Below, piece after piece: positions 1 to 12,237 of a DNA stretch of 64,000 nt. A program made the translations under genes and the position numbers. Source of the stretch: Blattamonas nauphoetae. Its lineage: Eukaryota; Preaxostyla; Oxymonadida. Where the stretch lies: the NCBI GenBank assembly GCA_033064195.1, contig JARBJD010000014.1:496001-560000 (forward strand), given 5' to 3'. Below the pieces are notes generated by a model. It was not told where the DNA came from and made no database searches. It saw only the letters and a program-made list of their open reading frames with translations. Position 1 is the first letter of the stretch. Each line of letters opens with the position of its first letter.

Positions 1-2112
1 GGACTAAAATCAAGTGTAAAAGTGATAATGAACATACGAGAGAAGAAGATAACTTCCACGACTCTACCCACTTGCTCCCCTTTTACATTGTCAACGGCCG
101 TGCTTCCTCCAAAGCTGGCACCAGCAGTTGGCGAGCGAGGAGTCTTATCGGACGAATAGGACTGGAGCGGAGCAGTAGTCGATTGCGATGGTGGCTTCGC
201 CAACCAGGTGAAATGACCATTCGGGAAACTCTACTCACAAACAAATGGTGAGGAGCACTCAACTCGCTACCGGAGGCGAGGAGATCTACCGAAGGCTTCG
301 CATATCCCAATGCGGAACGAGTGATGAGACAACTCAACTCACATGTGAATTCTTCTGAATCAATAACGCTATCGTTGTTTCGTTCTGTCTTTCCGACGGT
401 CCCATCTTTCTTCGTTTTAGACATTTCCAGGATCAGTGAGAAAGGAATCAGATTCATTCCTTTCATCGTCAAATCGAATGCTTGTGCTGACTTGTTCAGC
501 GTGCTCGTCGATGATGAAGAGAGGCTGGGACGGAGAACGGAGCAAATCGTCTTTGCATCCTCACATATCTTTCCCAACTATGGATTGTTCGAACCGAACA
601 AAGTCGTGTGAATGGTCGGGCTTCCGCTTTTCATGTTGATAGCGCCAAATACGGCTCAGTCAAAGACGATGACGTGATGAATGTGATTGCCTGTTCAAGA
701 ACACTCGCTCCTCTAATCCACAAACACAACGAGATGTCCGAGTTCGAGAGAGTGGATGATGTCGATGCGAGTGAGTTGGTCTCCATCGTCAGATGTCCAC
801 CAACCATTCGAATGAAAATCAGTGGAAACGAATCTGAGAGAACAACATCAACATTCCCTCTTCTTCCACTTCTAACAACGAATGAGGGAGAACAAGCAGT
901 TCCATTGTCGTTGTCGATCCAAACTCAATCACAACTTCGTGCTGAGGCAACATTCTCACTTGTTCTGAATGTGTCACGTTGTGAAAGATCGAGTATCATA
1001 GCGACAACATCCTTATCTCTTCCACAATCTTCCATCTATCCTCAATCAAGGAGCAATGTCGCTTTCGATCCCCACAGAACAACGTCGAATCTGCTGTTGA
1101 CGCAGAAGCCGCGAAAATCATAACATCATCAGGAAGAGAGACAGTCGAGTCTGATAAAGTCGCACCGAAGATGGTCCATCCTTGATCCGTTTCAGTCGCT
1201 TTGATCGTTGTGCTTGTGTTTGAGAGTCGTCAGTCATCCAATTTGGAGTTCTGTTGTTTTGGTTTCAATTCCCGAAGTGACTGTTGCGATTAGGGAGTGT
1301 GAGGAGTTCAGAGTCACGTTCAGCGATTCTCCAACAATCAGACCGGTTCCACACAGAATCACAAAACACACTGTGTGGAGAGTATTCGAGAACTCAATCT
1401 TCATGTTTGTGTTGATCGGAAGGTTCGGGACTTTGACTGTGATTCCATCTTCCACATGAAATCCACTCGATTCTGTCCAGCTTCCTGTCAGTTTGTATGT
1501 TTCTCCAAACTTCAGTTGATCTGATGTTTCTCCTGTTCCAACTGCGAACTCTGCTTGGCAGCGTGTGCAACTCAGAATCTCCGCTTCCAACGACATTGAA
1601 GCGGTTGTGCTTCTATTCGACAAACTCACTTGTCCAGGTCGAGGAGCTGATCCTTCTCTGCGGTAGTCACTCAACTTCACAACTGACCATTCCGCAATGT
1701 CAGCGCGAAGAGGCTCTTTCTTCATTTGTATCTCAGCTCCTTCAAACTTCGATAGAAGGGTCTTTCCAATGTTTGACCGAAATCCTTTCAAATCAGCAAC
1801 TTTCGAAGATAGATAATTGTTGTTCGTCAACAAAGTAGAATTGCCTCTTGCTTTCCGGTATTGGAAGGCGTGTCCTCTCATGTTGCCCCGCTGCTGGACG
1901 GGATGAGAGTTCACCACCAAGATCGCCATGCAATGGATCTGGCGACAAAGGAGGCAATGCTCCGTGAGACAATTCGAGCGATCTTTCTCTGATCGACTCT
2001 TGTTGGATTCTTCCAACACACGTCTGAATATTGAGGGGCCGTTGTGCGAATCATTACGCACGTCCCACCCCTCCAACAGTTCAGCGTGTTTTTCATTTGA
2101 TGAAAAGAGCAT
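1..2112 (-). pseudogene. Decayed surface beta-helix protein gene, C-terminal part
   Basis: Read on the minus strand from 2112 downwards, several frames in turn give stretches typical of large surface proteins of this genome. The best piece is the frame ending near 1234, with KFGETYKLTGSW, GITVKVPNLPINTN and GTGLIVGESLNVTLNSSHS. Farther down, other frames give IRMVGGHLTMETNSL (about 840-790) and INMKSGSPTIHTTLF (about 640-600). The frame ending at 83 has KSAQAFDLTMKGMNLIPFSL, which resembles the membrane-proximal stretch at the right edge of this window (about 63880). Order and spacing fit one gene, but the frame changes several times and in-frame stops occur, so it is probably broken. Undetected introns could explain some breaks. 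The 5' end is not visible, and an unassigned minus-strand frame (1911-2495) overlaps it. Confidence 0.6.
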
Positions 2113-4472
2113 GCAGACTGGCGTTCTTCTTGTTGAGATCTTGCTGGATTGTTCAACCGACTGTGTGTCCCTCTGCGAAGCTTATAGCACCGAAACGCCG
2201 TTAAACTAGAGTCGGTGTGCGCATTAGAATGGATGTCCAGCTCCCGCCAAATGTTCTTCGAGGTTTGGAGAGATTGTCTTCTCCAACTAATCAAGTTTAA
2301 TATGATGTATTTGTGTCTGTTTCCAGGAATTATGTCACAATCGACCCTCGAACGTGTTGAATTCGCTTGATACGGTGCTTCAATCTTATTGATGAATTCT
2401 GCATCCAAGTCCAGTTGTAACAGACGACTTATTTCGGATAAGGAATTGATCAGTGCAAAATAGTCCGTCATAGTGTATTCTTGATCAATAATCACGAGTA
2501 ATTGTGGAACAATGGATGTCTGATCTTCAGTGGCGATAAAATCCTATTTCAGTTGATTAGACCTTCTTATACGGACACCGTCATCTTATTGAAGTACTAC
2601 CGAGTCTTTGATGCTGAAAGATGTCCTAAATGTGATGGAGTTCAACAATTTGCTGCATGTTCATTTCACATTTCCATTCCTTCCAAGGAGGATGTTTCTT
2701 CGTAAAAATCTTGCTATTTCTCAACCACCTAATCAGTTGTAATCTTTATCTGTCATCTGCCGTCAGTTTCTTACTATTTGTCGGACGACAGAAGCGTGAT
2801 TGTTGTGTTGTTTGATCATGATGTGTTGCGGCTCGTCATTTTCGTCGAATGCAAGTGCCAATGATACCAGATGATGTGGTGAAGATTTAACTGTCGATTC
2901 AAGGAAGAATGAATGGATTTTGCGAGCGGTGGGGATCTCGGTTCCCAAACGTGAGAGTGGTGTTTGTACAGTCAACTTCACACCATTTGTCAGGCGGTGA
3001 TAGAACATCTTCGGCACCCGTAGCATCCGGAACGTCCGATGAGCCGACATTGACCTTGAAATCGGGATTAATTCATTTTGGGATCGGAACGTTGAATATC
3101 AGAGCAATCGCTCCTAGAGACCATTCTTGACGTTTGTAGCGATCGTCATTGATGGTGGATGCCTGTCAGAAGCCGCAGGATGGGCGTGAGGAATCGTATT
3201 TACTGATACTGATGTCCTATTGTGGTGCGACGTACAAGAAGAGCTGCATGAAGATAACTTGAACCGAACTCGTGTAGATGTCCATCTTCATTTATAATAA
3301 TGTGCGTTGAGAGAATCAATATATGTATTCCGCACACCAGAAGCTGTTGTGGTGATCAGCCTGATGATCATCGACGCGTACACCCAGTACTAGAAATTGA
3401 CTCCGTATATTCCACTCACAAATGTACCAAAATAAATGGGTCAGACTTTTTGACATCATAAAAAAGTTCGAGGACTCGAATCAAAAAACGAGGCTAGTCC
3501 CTCGTGCCAGTATCTGGTCTGGTTACACGAGAAGGATGTTGAATGGTGTCTCCAACGAATCATTGAGAATGGACAATGACTATCTCTGCGGTGTGATTAG
3601 ACGAGATTCCAAAATATGAAATCGAACTTTTTTATGACATCAAAAATTCTCACCCAAATGGAGACATATCTGGGCTCCATGTGATTGTCCTCCGAGGAAC
3701 CATAAAGGGCGACGAGCGGCTTAAATCGGTAGTTGGATCTTGAGTAATCGCCAACTATAATTGATCATCAAGTCTAAAAATATTGTGGTATGTTTCAAGG
3801 ATATCCTAAAAGTTGGTTTCTTTGCTGTTCAATTGTCGTTGTGAATCGTTTTCTTGCATGCCATCGAGGGCAATCATTCCGTGGAATAGTCTCGATTGTA
3901 ATCCCGTTCCATCCACAATTCTCGGGTCAATGTGGACACTTGATGCTTCACTTCCGCGATTTGGATATGGTTCGGTTTGTATCCCTTGGGCGAACAGTTG
4001 ATGATGTTGTGACTGATGTCCTCCAACATTTGACGACGAGTCTCATTGTTCGAACGAAACAATGCATATTGTTTCAGTTTGTTGGAAGTAATCGTTCTGT
4101 GTTCAGCCTCTACATCTGTAGATGGTGAATCCGATATCGAAATCAGTGACAAAATTGTTATTAAGTAACCAGCCCTGTATTTGGTGAACTTTTGATTCGA
4201 GTTCAGAACTACATTTCAATCAATAAACTGTTCGCGCTGATCCTTCTGGTTTGGGATCGTTCGGACGAGAGAATAATCGGTCAGAAAAAATGTGTCTGTG
4301 AATGTCTTCCGTTGAACTGATAATCTGTCTTGAGATTCCAGTTCTGTCCTCCATGTCCATATCAGACGAAGATAGTTCGTCGGTTTGCAAGAAAACGGAT
4401 TCACAAGATGTTTACGTTTGTTAGATCGGCCAACCCATGGACCGTGTTTCACGGACCCAGGGACTCACTCAC
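2113..4472. other. Mostly gene-free stretch with small unassigned frames
   Basis: I recognise no gene here. Short open frames (1911-2495 minus, 2763-3050 minus, 3790-4128 plus, 4216-4452 minus) have no features I can place. One small inverted repeat is visible: about 3448-3475 (TTTTTGACATCATAAAAAAG) pairs with about 3622-3650, and the segment between could be a MITE of roughly 250 bp, but I could not find a clean target duplication. Confidence 0.4.
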
Positions 4473-5467
4473 TCAACCTGTTGATGAGCCCTGGTTATGT
4501 GTCGGATGGAGCTTGCGACATCCATTTCTGAACCCTTCCTGTTCAAGTGTCTGCATCACAGTTCTCCCTCTGCTCACAGTGTCACCTCCATCTTTTTTCC
4601 ATTCGTCGATATTGTGGGAAAGGTTTGCCAATGTCATTGCTTTTTGGTAGTCGTCTTCCACTTTTGAGAGATGTGACTGGAAAACAATTGGGATGTGTGA
4701 AGAACACACAAAATCCAGTGTTGGTTTGTGAAAGGCACTGACCTCAAGGATTCTGGTCAGAAGTGCGAATAGTCCATAGGATTCATCGTCCCAAGACAAA
4801 AGGTGAGGATTGAGACTGATCTGGACGAGAGATGGTTCCGATGGGATGAGCACTTCATTCAAGACAACATCTCGGATTGATTCAGGGTCAGTGTTGGAAT
4901 CAGCAGAGACATCTTGAACATACCCGACTGTGGGGAGTCGAAAGGGGTATCCGAGAATCCCGATCACGTTATTCAAGAAGAGTTGCTCATCAACCACAGA
5001 CAGATCAGGCATGTGAAGTGTGCAAATGATTCTGGGAACGAGGTTGCAAGAGACAAATGTCAGAAGGCTTGGCCATGAACACATTGTGACACATGGATGA
5101 GTCAAGAATAGTGCCTCCCTGAATATGGATGGATGGGGAGAATATAGGAGCACAGTTATCGAATTTATAAACACTGCAGCTGGGTCTGGATAGCCTTTTC
5201 CAATGGCCTTCAAGAATTCGTTGACATAGGTTCGGTTGTCGAGATATTCACTGATCGAAGAAAGGAGCTTTGATGCTTTGCTGACAAGATCCTTACTAAT
5301 ACGGATTCCATCTCCGACCAATATAACTAGAGAGATGAAAGGTGGCGCAAAAGAAGCATAAGATTGTGAGTATGGATCTGGCTGATACCATTCCAGGAAT
5401 GGATAATATGCTGGATTAATCACTGGAGAATGAGGAGAAAACGACTGATACCTCGAGATGATGTCAT
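4473..5467 (-). CDS. F-family helical protein, copy F1
   Basis: Member of the paralogous F family of this window (usual length about 333-345 aa). I start it at the ATG at 5467 because all paralogs begin with a short exon ending in a GTATC donor. Exon 1 is 5467-5452 (MTSSR), the intron 5451-5411 (41 nt, GTATCA to ATCCAG) and exon 2 5410-4473, giving 317 aa. Conserved blocks in order are YYPFLEW, FISLVILVGDG, NPHLLSWDDE, KPTLDFVCSSHIPIVFQSHL and TLEQEGF. The usual end (LEQTLLHDK to LGMN) is replaced by an unrelated tail after EQEGF, so the C-terminus is altered. No signal peptide or membrane segment is seen. The mainly alpha-helical character suggests an ARM/HEAT-like fold, but this is inference and the function is unknown. 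It is the only F copy on the minus strand. Confidence 0.8.
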
Positions 5468-5488
5468 CGTTGAATCCACGAGTTCACT

Positions 5489-5504
5489 ATTATGGGGAGA
5501 TCAA
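5489..5504 (-). promoter_or_regulatory. Variant of the F upstream motif before F1
   Basis: The minus strand reads TTTTGATCTCCCCATAAT here, about 20 nt before the F1 ATG. It is a diverged form of the TTGATCGTCCCATYGA motif found before the other F genes. Confidence 0.45.
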
Positions 5505-5586
5505 AATGTTGAAACATTCGCGGGCCGATCAAACTCAAGTGATAAAGATGAGCTGCTTTGGCAGGTTCAACGAGGTACTGATGGTG

Positions 5587-5711
5587 TCAATGCAACCAAA
5601 CAAGAAGCAGTTCGAGCTGTTCGTGCACATCCGCAGGAGGTGATGCACAACCACTTGAAGACGCGATTCCCATCAACAACGCGGTGTGGATCACGATGAT
5701 CCATGAATCGG
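5587..5711 (-). pseudogene. H-module fragment (SWIIV family)
   Basis: Read on the minus strand after a TTTTCAG acceptor-like site, the sequence gives ADSWIIVIHTALLMGIASSS and continues to WLH followed by TGA. Two plus-strand relatives at 34510 and 36600 continue open past this point (WLHWNRQHLVEP), so this copy is interrupted. It lies upstream of F1 in the same orientation, whereas the relatives lie downstream of F6 and F7. Flanking DNA (about 5540-5930) is also shared with those two loci. The function is unknown. Confidence 0.55.
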
Positions 5712-6084
5712 CTGAAAAGTAGGGAACACACAATCAGGTGCGAGTGAACACAGAAATGCAAAATCAATGACAAGGAAGAAGAAAAGGACTTTGTTGTGAA
5801 GAATGAAGACAAGCAACGAACAAGCCTGTCTGCAAGTGGAATGAAGAATGATGGTTTGCTCAATGAGCGTTCACTTTCGTTGGAGTAACTGGGGTTGAAA
5901 TCAGAGGTGGACAGCGAGAATTCCCGTATTGTTGTCAGAGATGACTTACTGTGGCTTTGGAGAATTCATTCCGAAGAAATCCATCATTCCGAAAGAACGG
6001 CTGATCGAAGAAAGCTAAGTCGAAGAATTGCAAAGAAGCTCCTCATCCAAATGTCTGAATATTTTTGAAAAGCAACATTTCATA

Positions 6085-6676
6085 GTGGTGTCACCAATAC
6101 GTTCCATGTCAACAATTCGTGCTTTTTTCTGGAATTATCACTTTTGGTCAAACTAAGAAAAAAATAAAATTTTAGAATTTTCTTCCCACTGGATCCTGAG
6201 AAAACCTCAAAACACGTTATACAGCGAAACGCCACACATTTTCCAAACTTTCGACGATCATTTTTCCATATCCAGACATCCGTTTGAGACCGAAGAAAAA
6301 GCATTATTTTCGTAAACATATCGATAAAAGACACTCAAAAAAATAAAAAAATTTTTCCCATGATATTTTTCTGGGCGAAAAACAGCCTTTTTTCATATCG
6401 TCCCAGATACCCATGATTTTTGTTCCAATTTTTTTTCAAAATGTTCATTTCACCAAACAAACGTTTCAGTGGAAAATTTCATCAAAATCGGTTCACAGGT
6501 TGTGAAGTTATGACGAGAACACATGAAAAAAGTGGTTGAAAAGAGCTATTGTGAGGATTTTTTGGGATCCAGTGGGAAGAAAATTCTAAAATTTTATTTT
6601 TTTCTTAGTTTGACTAAAAGTGATCATTCCAGAAAAAAGCACGAATTGTTGACATGGAACGTATTGGTGACGCCAC
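6085..6676. mobile_element. MITE, GTGGYGTCACC ends, TA target (copy 1)
   Basis: A 592-bp element whose two ends are inverted copies for at least 100 bp. The left end reads GTGGTGTCACCAATACG and the right end is its complement, with one or two mismatches in the first 20. It is flanked by TA at 6083-6084 and 6677-6678. It is AT-rich, encodes nothing convincing and has a relative at 12478-13079. TIRs with a TA duplication suggest a non-autonomous Tc1/mariner-type element. Confidence 0.88.
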
Positions 6677-7789
6677 TATCACTATGGATGGTTTCACTTT
6701 TTTTATTTTTCTCTAAATACTTGAAAACACGTATATATGACGGAAAAGGGGTTAGTTTCGACATTGAACTTCGATCGCGTTCATAAACGATGGTTTCTGA
6801 CAACCCCAGTTTGTCACTCTTTTTGTCACATTTCAGTATTTCCTTAAGTGTGGATAGTGAAATGCTTCCAAAAAGTGTGTTCGGTTATGGAAAATCGAAA
6901 TTTCTGCCTATGTCTTGAAAAAACGGAGGAAATGATGCCATTGAAGATCTCGGAACATATAGCTTCAATTATTATATGAGGTTGATCATTTGTCCAAAAC
7001 AAGGACAAATATTCCAATTTCTGAAAGAGATCGTCTAAAATCATCCATATAGATACCTTCGATGCGATCTTCTTTTCTGAAGCGATTTTCATGTTCCGCT
7101 TGGAATATTGTGTGAGAATGAATCTCTTACCGACTGTAATGTGATGATTGGTACTGTTTCGTGGCTCTGAGAACCAAGGCAGCACCAGGTTCGAGCATTT
7201 GGGAGATGGACAAAGATGGCATCTTTCTCGAGTGATCTGAATGGAAATGAAAGTCAAAAATGAACAAGATTATGTCAGACTGATTAATTGTTGGAACAGA
7301 GTCTTGTTTGCGTCCATTTGGAGGAAGTTGGATGAATGAAGACAACTTTGAGAGAAGAACGTCATTCGGTGAGAAGAGGATGAAAACAAACAACCTGTAG
7401 ATACCTTCAAGCCCTGTCATATGATGAGAGAAAGCGGTGTCTGGAAGGATAAGGGCTAAAATTTGGTAAGAAGAGCAGTGAAACCGATGTTTACTTTCAA
7501 AAATATTGAGACAAATTATCACCGCCTCTGACCATTGAAACGAGAGAAATGAAGGCTGGTGCAACAGAATCTGATTGAAAGTCCACAACACGACAGATGA
7601 CGTGTGGAGGGAAGGAAAGTGAGTTGAAGGAAGAGAATGGAAAGACAAACCAGAAAGGAGAACGAAAGAGAAGATAGAATCTCAAATAAATCGAAGAGGA
7701 AGTGAAACCAGAAACGCGAATGATTAAAACAAGACGAGTGAAGTGGAGTGGAAAGTGTGATGATGGTCAGAGTCGGCAGGTGTGATGTG
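6677..7789. other. Intergenic stretch downstream of the pseudokinase gene
   Basis: Only short frames with no recognisable features occur here, the longest being 6844-7257 and 7127-7648 on the minus strand. The region lies 3' of the minus-strand pseudokinase gene. I see no repeat ends or RNA genes in it. Confidence 0.35.
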
Positions 7790-10291
7790 TCATGTCCGCA
7801 TCGGCGCGTCGGGAGGAGAGTCGTCGGCGTCGGCGGGGAGCGAGTCCAGACAGCTCGCAACCTCGTCCAGCGTCGGACGCTTCTTCGGGTCAAGTGCCAT
7901 GCAGTCGGCGATCAACTCCTTCAGCGAGTCCAACACAATCCCGTCCATCGGAGGAAGCGTCCCTGCCACAATCTGACGACACGCATTCACGCCATCCTGC
8001 TCCCCAAACGGCACTTGTCCCGTCTCCACCTCCCACAGCAACAGGCCAAGACTAAAAACTGCTGCCTTTGTCCCGTCGATGTTCTCCTTCTCCTCAATCA
8101 TTTCAGGCGCCAGCCATCGCTGAGCTTCAGACATCGCGTCCTTCTTCTTGAGAGCTCGCTCTTCCATCGCCTTGTCTTCGAACTCCACACCTGGAGGACA
8201 TGCGATCTGTGGCTCCAGCGCGTTCAGAGATGGTTGAACAATGTCGGCACTCGTTTTGAAGCACACTCGCCCTGTCGAGTCGAAAACAATATTGTGCGAC
8301 GTCAGAGACAGAAAGATCGGCGCGTTCCTGTTTTTCTTGGAAAGCATCTTCAGCCTTCGCACAATCTGGCCCTGCACCGAACGCTTCACAATCCCACCCT
8401 TCTCCTCCGAATGAAGCCGATTGCACAGCGTCCTTTCCTTCTTCACAATCACCACCTCAATCCCCACCCCACACGCCACCGCTTCAATCTCATCCACAAT
8501 GTCCACAAGCTCGTCGGAGTAGACATCCTCTTCTTTCGTCGCTGCCTCGTTCGGCTGAGAATTGATCATCGAGTTGTTGGGGTTCGTGCTGACATGGTGA
8601 TCCGTCACTGTCACCTCCATTTTCTCGTCCATCTCAACTCGACCGGCGTTTTCCATTTCCTCTCCTTCCTCCTTCTTGCTCTCCCGACGACGCCATACAA
8701 TCACGAAGACGACTATGATGACGATCAAAAGTGCAACAACTGCAACCACGTTTCAACGTGAGTACCAGAAAGATGAAGACCAGACGACGAATCCCATCGA
8801 TCGGTCGTTCCAAGACTTCGGAAGGGGTTGAAAAATGAGCAATCAATCACAGAGAGTTCGTTGTTCCAGGGATTGTCGCGAAAGGTGTTGCCATGGCAGT
8901 CGTGAATTGTTGATGCTTGCAGAATCAAGATCCGCCGATTCTCGAGAACGTCACACCGAGTGAAGCAGAGTTGAAAGAGATTGAAGAAGTTGATAGAGTC
9001 GAATACGCAGACAGATCTCCCGAAACAACGAACTTCGTGAAAGAAACCACATGAGAGCATCAGATGTTGCATTCCTTCAACGAGAAGGCAGGGCGCGTGC
9101 TGAGTGTCAACGTCGAGAAAGAGGATTTGGTCCAATCAGAGGTAGCCATTGGTGTGAGGGGAAACGAAGAAGATCATTGCTTCACATGGTCCTCGTTCAG
9201 GTTGAACATGTTGGTACTCGATGACAAGGCAGTCCCGCATTCTGACTTCATTTCCGCTCAGGCAATCGACGATGAGGGGGTTGATAATATTGATATTCAT
9301 AAAAATTTGGGTCTTGATTGGGTGTGGAGGTCGGAGGGGGCGAGAGAAGGAGCGATGGGCGGATGTGGCTGAACGAGGAGTTGATTACTGAGAATGACCC
9401 TCCTGTGTTCATCCCGAGCGAGACAGCACTCTAAATGTCCCCGCTGCTCGACGAGAGCGTCGAACCCACAACTGTCTGAGCCAGCCGAGGATGGTGTTCC
9501 CTTCGTGGGGGTTGGGAGTGTGTGGTCATGTTTTCGAAGATGGACGTGCTCAGTGTCACCGTCAGATCAAGATTCAGTTGCTTGACGATTTGCGAAGGTG
9601 CTCCGAAGTCGAAAAGGGGACCAGTCGAACGAGGCAAGATTGTGTGCGACATCAAAAGGCCTATTCCAAGAATGGTGAGTGGTGATGAGGAGTGGAGATG
9701 ATCTTGAAGGTCATTCAGGCCCATCTGCGACGATATCAACGGAAGAAGCGAGAATGTGTTCGGAATCTGACGCGAGACATTCAGCATCGTGATTGATGTG
9801 GATTCGGTTGTCTGTCCATCCACGGCAACAAATGGGCATTGTCGTCCGTTCGAGGTGATTCGACAGTTTGATACAAACTGGACAGACGAGGAGAGCGAGC
9901 AGATGATTGAATTTGGAAGAACTGCTGATATGGACAGTGTGGAGCGGCTCATGGTCGAATTGGAGAGGACAAAGATGGGGCTGAGTTGTGGCGGGTGTGT
10001 CAGTTTTGGGAATCCTAGATCGACATTCTGTCCCGTGCGAATCGGATCAGGATGGACGATGAGAGTTGATCTTCCTCTGATGTCCAGTGTTAGCTCGGGA
10101 ATCGACAGGTCTTTCCCGATATACGAATCATGGTCGAGGACAATTCGACGAGGTCGTTCGTTTCTGTTTTCATTCGAGTTGAAAGAATGAGTCAGTTCCT
10201 CATCCAGGGAGCGAGGTTTGAACGGAACTACAGGCCGATAAGAGGAGGACTGGACCACAAAAATCGATAGAATGAGTAGAGGAGCAGCCAT
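7790..10291 (-). pseudogene. Receptor-like surface protein: signal peptide, ectodomain, TM, pseudokinase
   Basis: Read on the minus strand, the ATG at 10291 opens a signal peptide (MAAPLLILSIFVVQSSS), followed by an ectodomain of the local surface type (RSTGPLFDFG, SSSVQFVSNC). The frame stops at 9431. Further coding-like pieces follow at about 9400-8766 (GGSFSVINSSFSH; LQASTIHDCHGNTFRDNPWN). From 8739 a membrane helix (VVALLIVIIVVFVIVW) leads into a kinase-like domain ending at 7790. That domain keeps RWLAPEM, an FSLGLLLWE segment and a PKKRPTLDEV tail. The HRD loop is replaced by SLTSHNIVFD and the DFG site by CFKTS, and I see no clear beta-3 lysine, so it is probably catalytically dead. 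Stops near 9431 and 9140 are either unseen introns or damage; the kinase exon itself is intact. Ligand and partners are unknown. Confidence 0.7.
8740..8765 (-). other. Candidate 26-nt intron before the transmembrane helix
   Basis: On the minus strand the segment starts GTACTCACG and ends GGTTGCAG. Removing it joins the ectodomain frame (ending LHLS) to the membrane-helix frame (VVALLIV) in phase. Without removal the kinase frame meets a TGA immediately upstream. A frameshift plus chance splice-like ends is the alternative. Confidence 0.5.
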
Positions 10292-10456
10292 GGATCTTGG
10301 AAATGAACAGAATGAAAGATCTGGTTCTTTCTTCGGTGATACAAAACTACCCAAAGGGATATGTGTAACTTTTTTCGTGATTTTCAGAAATGGCGTGAGG
10401 GAAGTCAGATTTGCGTGATAAGCTCTTGTGTTTCGTTTTTTTTAGAAAAGAATGTA

Positions 10457-10472
10457 TTGATCGTCCCATTGA
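10457..10472 (+). promoter_or_regulatory. F upstream motif before F2
   Basis: A perfect TTGATCGTCCCATTGA, 52 nt before the first ATG of F2. See the finding on the shared motif. Confidence 0.75.
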
Positions 10473-10523
10473 CGTATTCTCTCTTCCAACTGTTCATCCC
10501 TGTTGACCCTGACTCGAGTTAAA

Positions 10524-11949
10524 ATGAGCATTGCCATGATCTCATCAGACAGTATCCATCTTCTTCTTCATCATTTTCTTCTCATTGATAAAGAATACGC
10601 TCCATTCCTATCGTGGAAAGAGAATGATCCGTTCACTGTTGATTCTGCGAGACTCGTCTTCATCTCTCTTGTTTCGATGGTCATAGATGGCTACGAATTT
10701 AATGAGGAACTGCTTTCTAAGTGCTCAACGTTCTTTTCTTCGATCTACAGGCGTGCCACTGATGGATCCTTTTTTGCCCGTTTCTTGAAGACGATTGGGG
10801 AAGACCCCGCAGACTCCATCCCAACCTTTGTGGACTCAATCATCATTCTCTTATCATCGCCCCATCACTCGATATTCAGGGATTCTCTCTTATTCATTCG
10901 GACATGTCTTCTCATGTGTTCACCATCAGACCAACTGGATCTTGTTTCCACAAATCTTGTTCCCAGAATCCTTTCCACGCCTCACTTGCGGGATCTTTCT
11001 GGGATGGAGGATGAGGACATCATAGACGATTTTCTCAAGATTCTCATTCAGTCAGCGAGGTAATTTGTATTTGGTGCTACTGGGTGTTTCAAAGGGTCAG
11101 ATCACACCCTTTTCATCGAATCATATTAGATTAGTCTAGTGAATTCATTGAAGTTCAATAAATGGTGGAGCGATATTGTATGCGTGAATTTAATGTCTAA
11201 AGAATCACCAGACGGAAAGGAGACAACAATCGCTTGATTCCGATCGAGTGTTAAAATGTTCATTTAAACGAGCTGATTAGTGAAGTGAAGTGTTCGTATT
11301 GTGAAAACTTTGATAAAAAAAGCTAATATTCATGTCATGTTGAAATGAGCATGATCTGACCCTTTGAAAAACCCAGTAGCACATAATACCAATTACCTCG
11401 CTGACTGTTGTTATCATCCAACTCTCCTCCAAAAACGCTCTTCTATCTCTCTCCGCCACTTCCGACATTAACACTCAATTTGTCCGAGATGTGGTGTTGC
11501 GTGAAGGGGTGATTCCCTTCGAACCGTCTCTCGTCCAGATCAGTCGCAATGCTCGCCTTTTGTCATGGAATGAACAATTAAAAACGATCATGGACTTGCT
11601 GAACATGATCTTTCACTTGAGTGTCATCCACCAACCAACACTGGATTTCATTTGTTCTTCTCACATCCCAATGGTCTTCCTATCGCTTTTCACGGAAGTA
11701 CAGCAGAACTACACCCAATTTTGTGTCAACATGTTCGTGTCCATCGCAATCAACGAATGGACACAAACTGGAGCCGAAACTTGGGGCAGAGGGAAGATAT
11801 TGTTGCAGACACTGGAAGCGGAAGGGTTCAGAGATCATCTCGAACAAACACTGCTCCACGACAAATCAACGATGTTTGGAAAGTATGTGGGGGTCCATTC
11901 ATTCGAAATCATGAAACGGTTGGGAATGAACTCTCCTCGACCTCAATAA
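10524..11949 (+). pseudogene. F-family copy F2, interrupted by a MITE
   Basis: The start at 10524 (MSIAMISSD) or 10536 matches the paralogs. A GTATCC to AAAG intron fits 10552-10593 (42 nt); because it is a multiple of three without stops, the unspliced frame is open too. The N-terminal half runs to KILI at 11048, then a 359-bp MITE (11049-11407) follows, and the C-terminal half resumes at 11410 and ends at 11949 (MNSPRPQ). The host frame continues exactly across the insertion site, and both halves are otherwise intact (YAPFLSW, PTLDFICSSHIPMVF, LEQTLLHDKSTMFG). The gene is therefore disrupted only by the element. I cannot tell whether the element is spliced or excised. Its 3' flank resembles those of F6 and F7. 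Confidence 0.85.
11049..11407. mobile_element. MITE with CAGTCAG ends (copy 1), inside F2
   Basis: A 359-bp non-coding element with TIRs of about 55 bp. The left end is CAGTCAGCGAGGTAATT and the right end its complement; both continue to a GGTGTTTCAAAGGGTCAG-like stretch. The flanking dinucleotide is TT on both sides (11047-11048 and 11408-11409). A second member with related ends is at 12238-13235. The superfamily is not assigned. Confidence 0.85.
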
Positions 11950-12237
11950 AGACTTCCTGAGATCTCAACTCGAATTCTCGATGTCCGCCTCTGATTTCAT
12001 CCCAGTTGCTCCAATGGGAATAACACTCCTTGGTCTCTTTGGTAGTCGACTCGGGAACATCGTCGTCTGCTCCAGTTGGCATCTTCGTTGAATATGGAAC
12101 ACTACGTCCCACAATCATCCGTCGTCGATATGTCCTTGCTTACAGCCACTAAGTCGTGCAGAAATCGGAATGAATACGCTATTTACCTGTCACTATTCCT
12201 TATTGTGCTTTATCTTCATTCTTCTTGTTTCCAAGAA
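11950..12237 (+). repeat. 3' flank of F2, shared with F6 and F7
   Basis: The sequence after the F2 stop (CTTCCTGAGATC, then GATTTCATCCCAGTTGCTCC) recurs after F7 (36388 on), more loosely after F6 (34299 on), and inverted before F1 (about 5930-5860). It marks one of two 3'-flank types of the F array. No gene is recognised. Confidence 0.6.

Noticed and set aside
3423-3670. Possible small MITE around the inverted repeat near 3450 and 3640
   Set aside because: The inner arms pair well, but the outer ends match poorly and no target duplication is clear, so I did not delimit an element.
7748-8761. 337-codon arginine- and histidine-rich plus-strand frame
   Set aside because: It is antisense to the pseudokinase exon, whose minus-strand frame has a recognisable membrane helix and kinase-like motifs.
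11049-11407. MITE acting as an intron (introner)
   Set aside because: The left end offers GAGGTAATT as a donor, but the right end has no AG close to the border; splicing at the nearest AG would leave stop codons in the exon.
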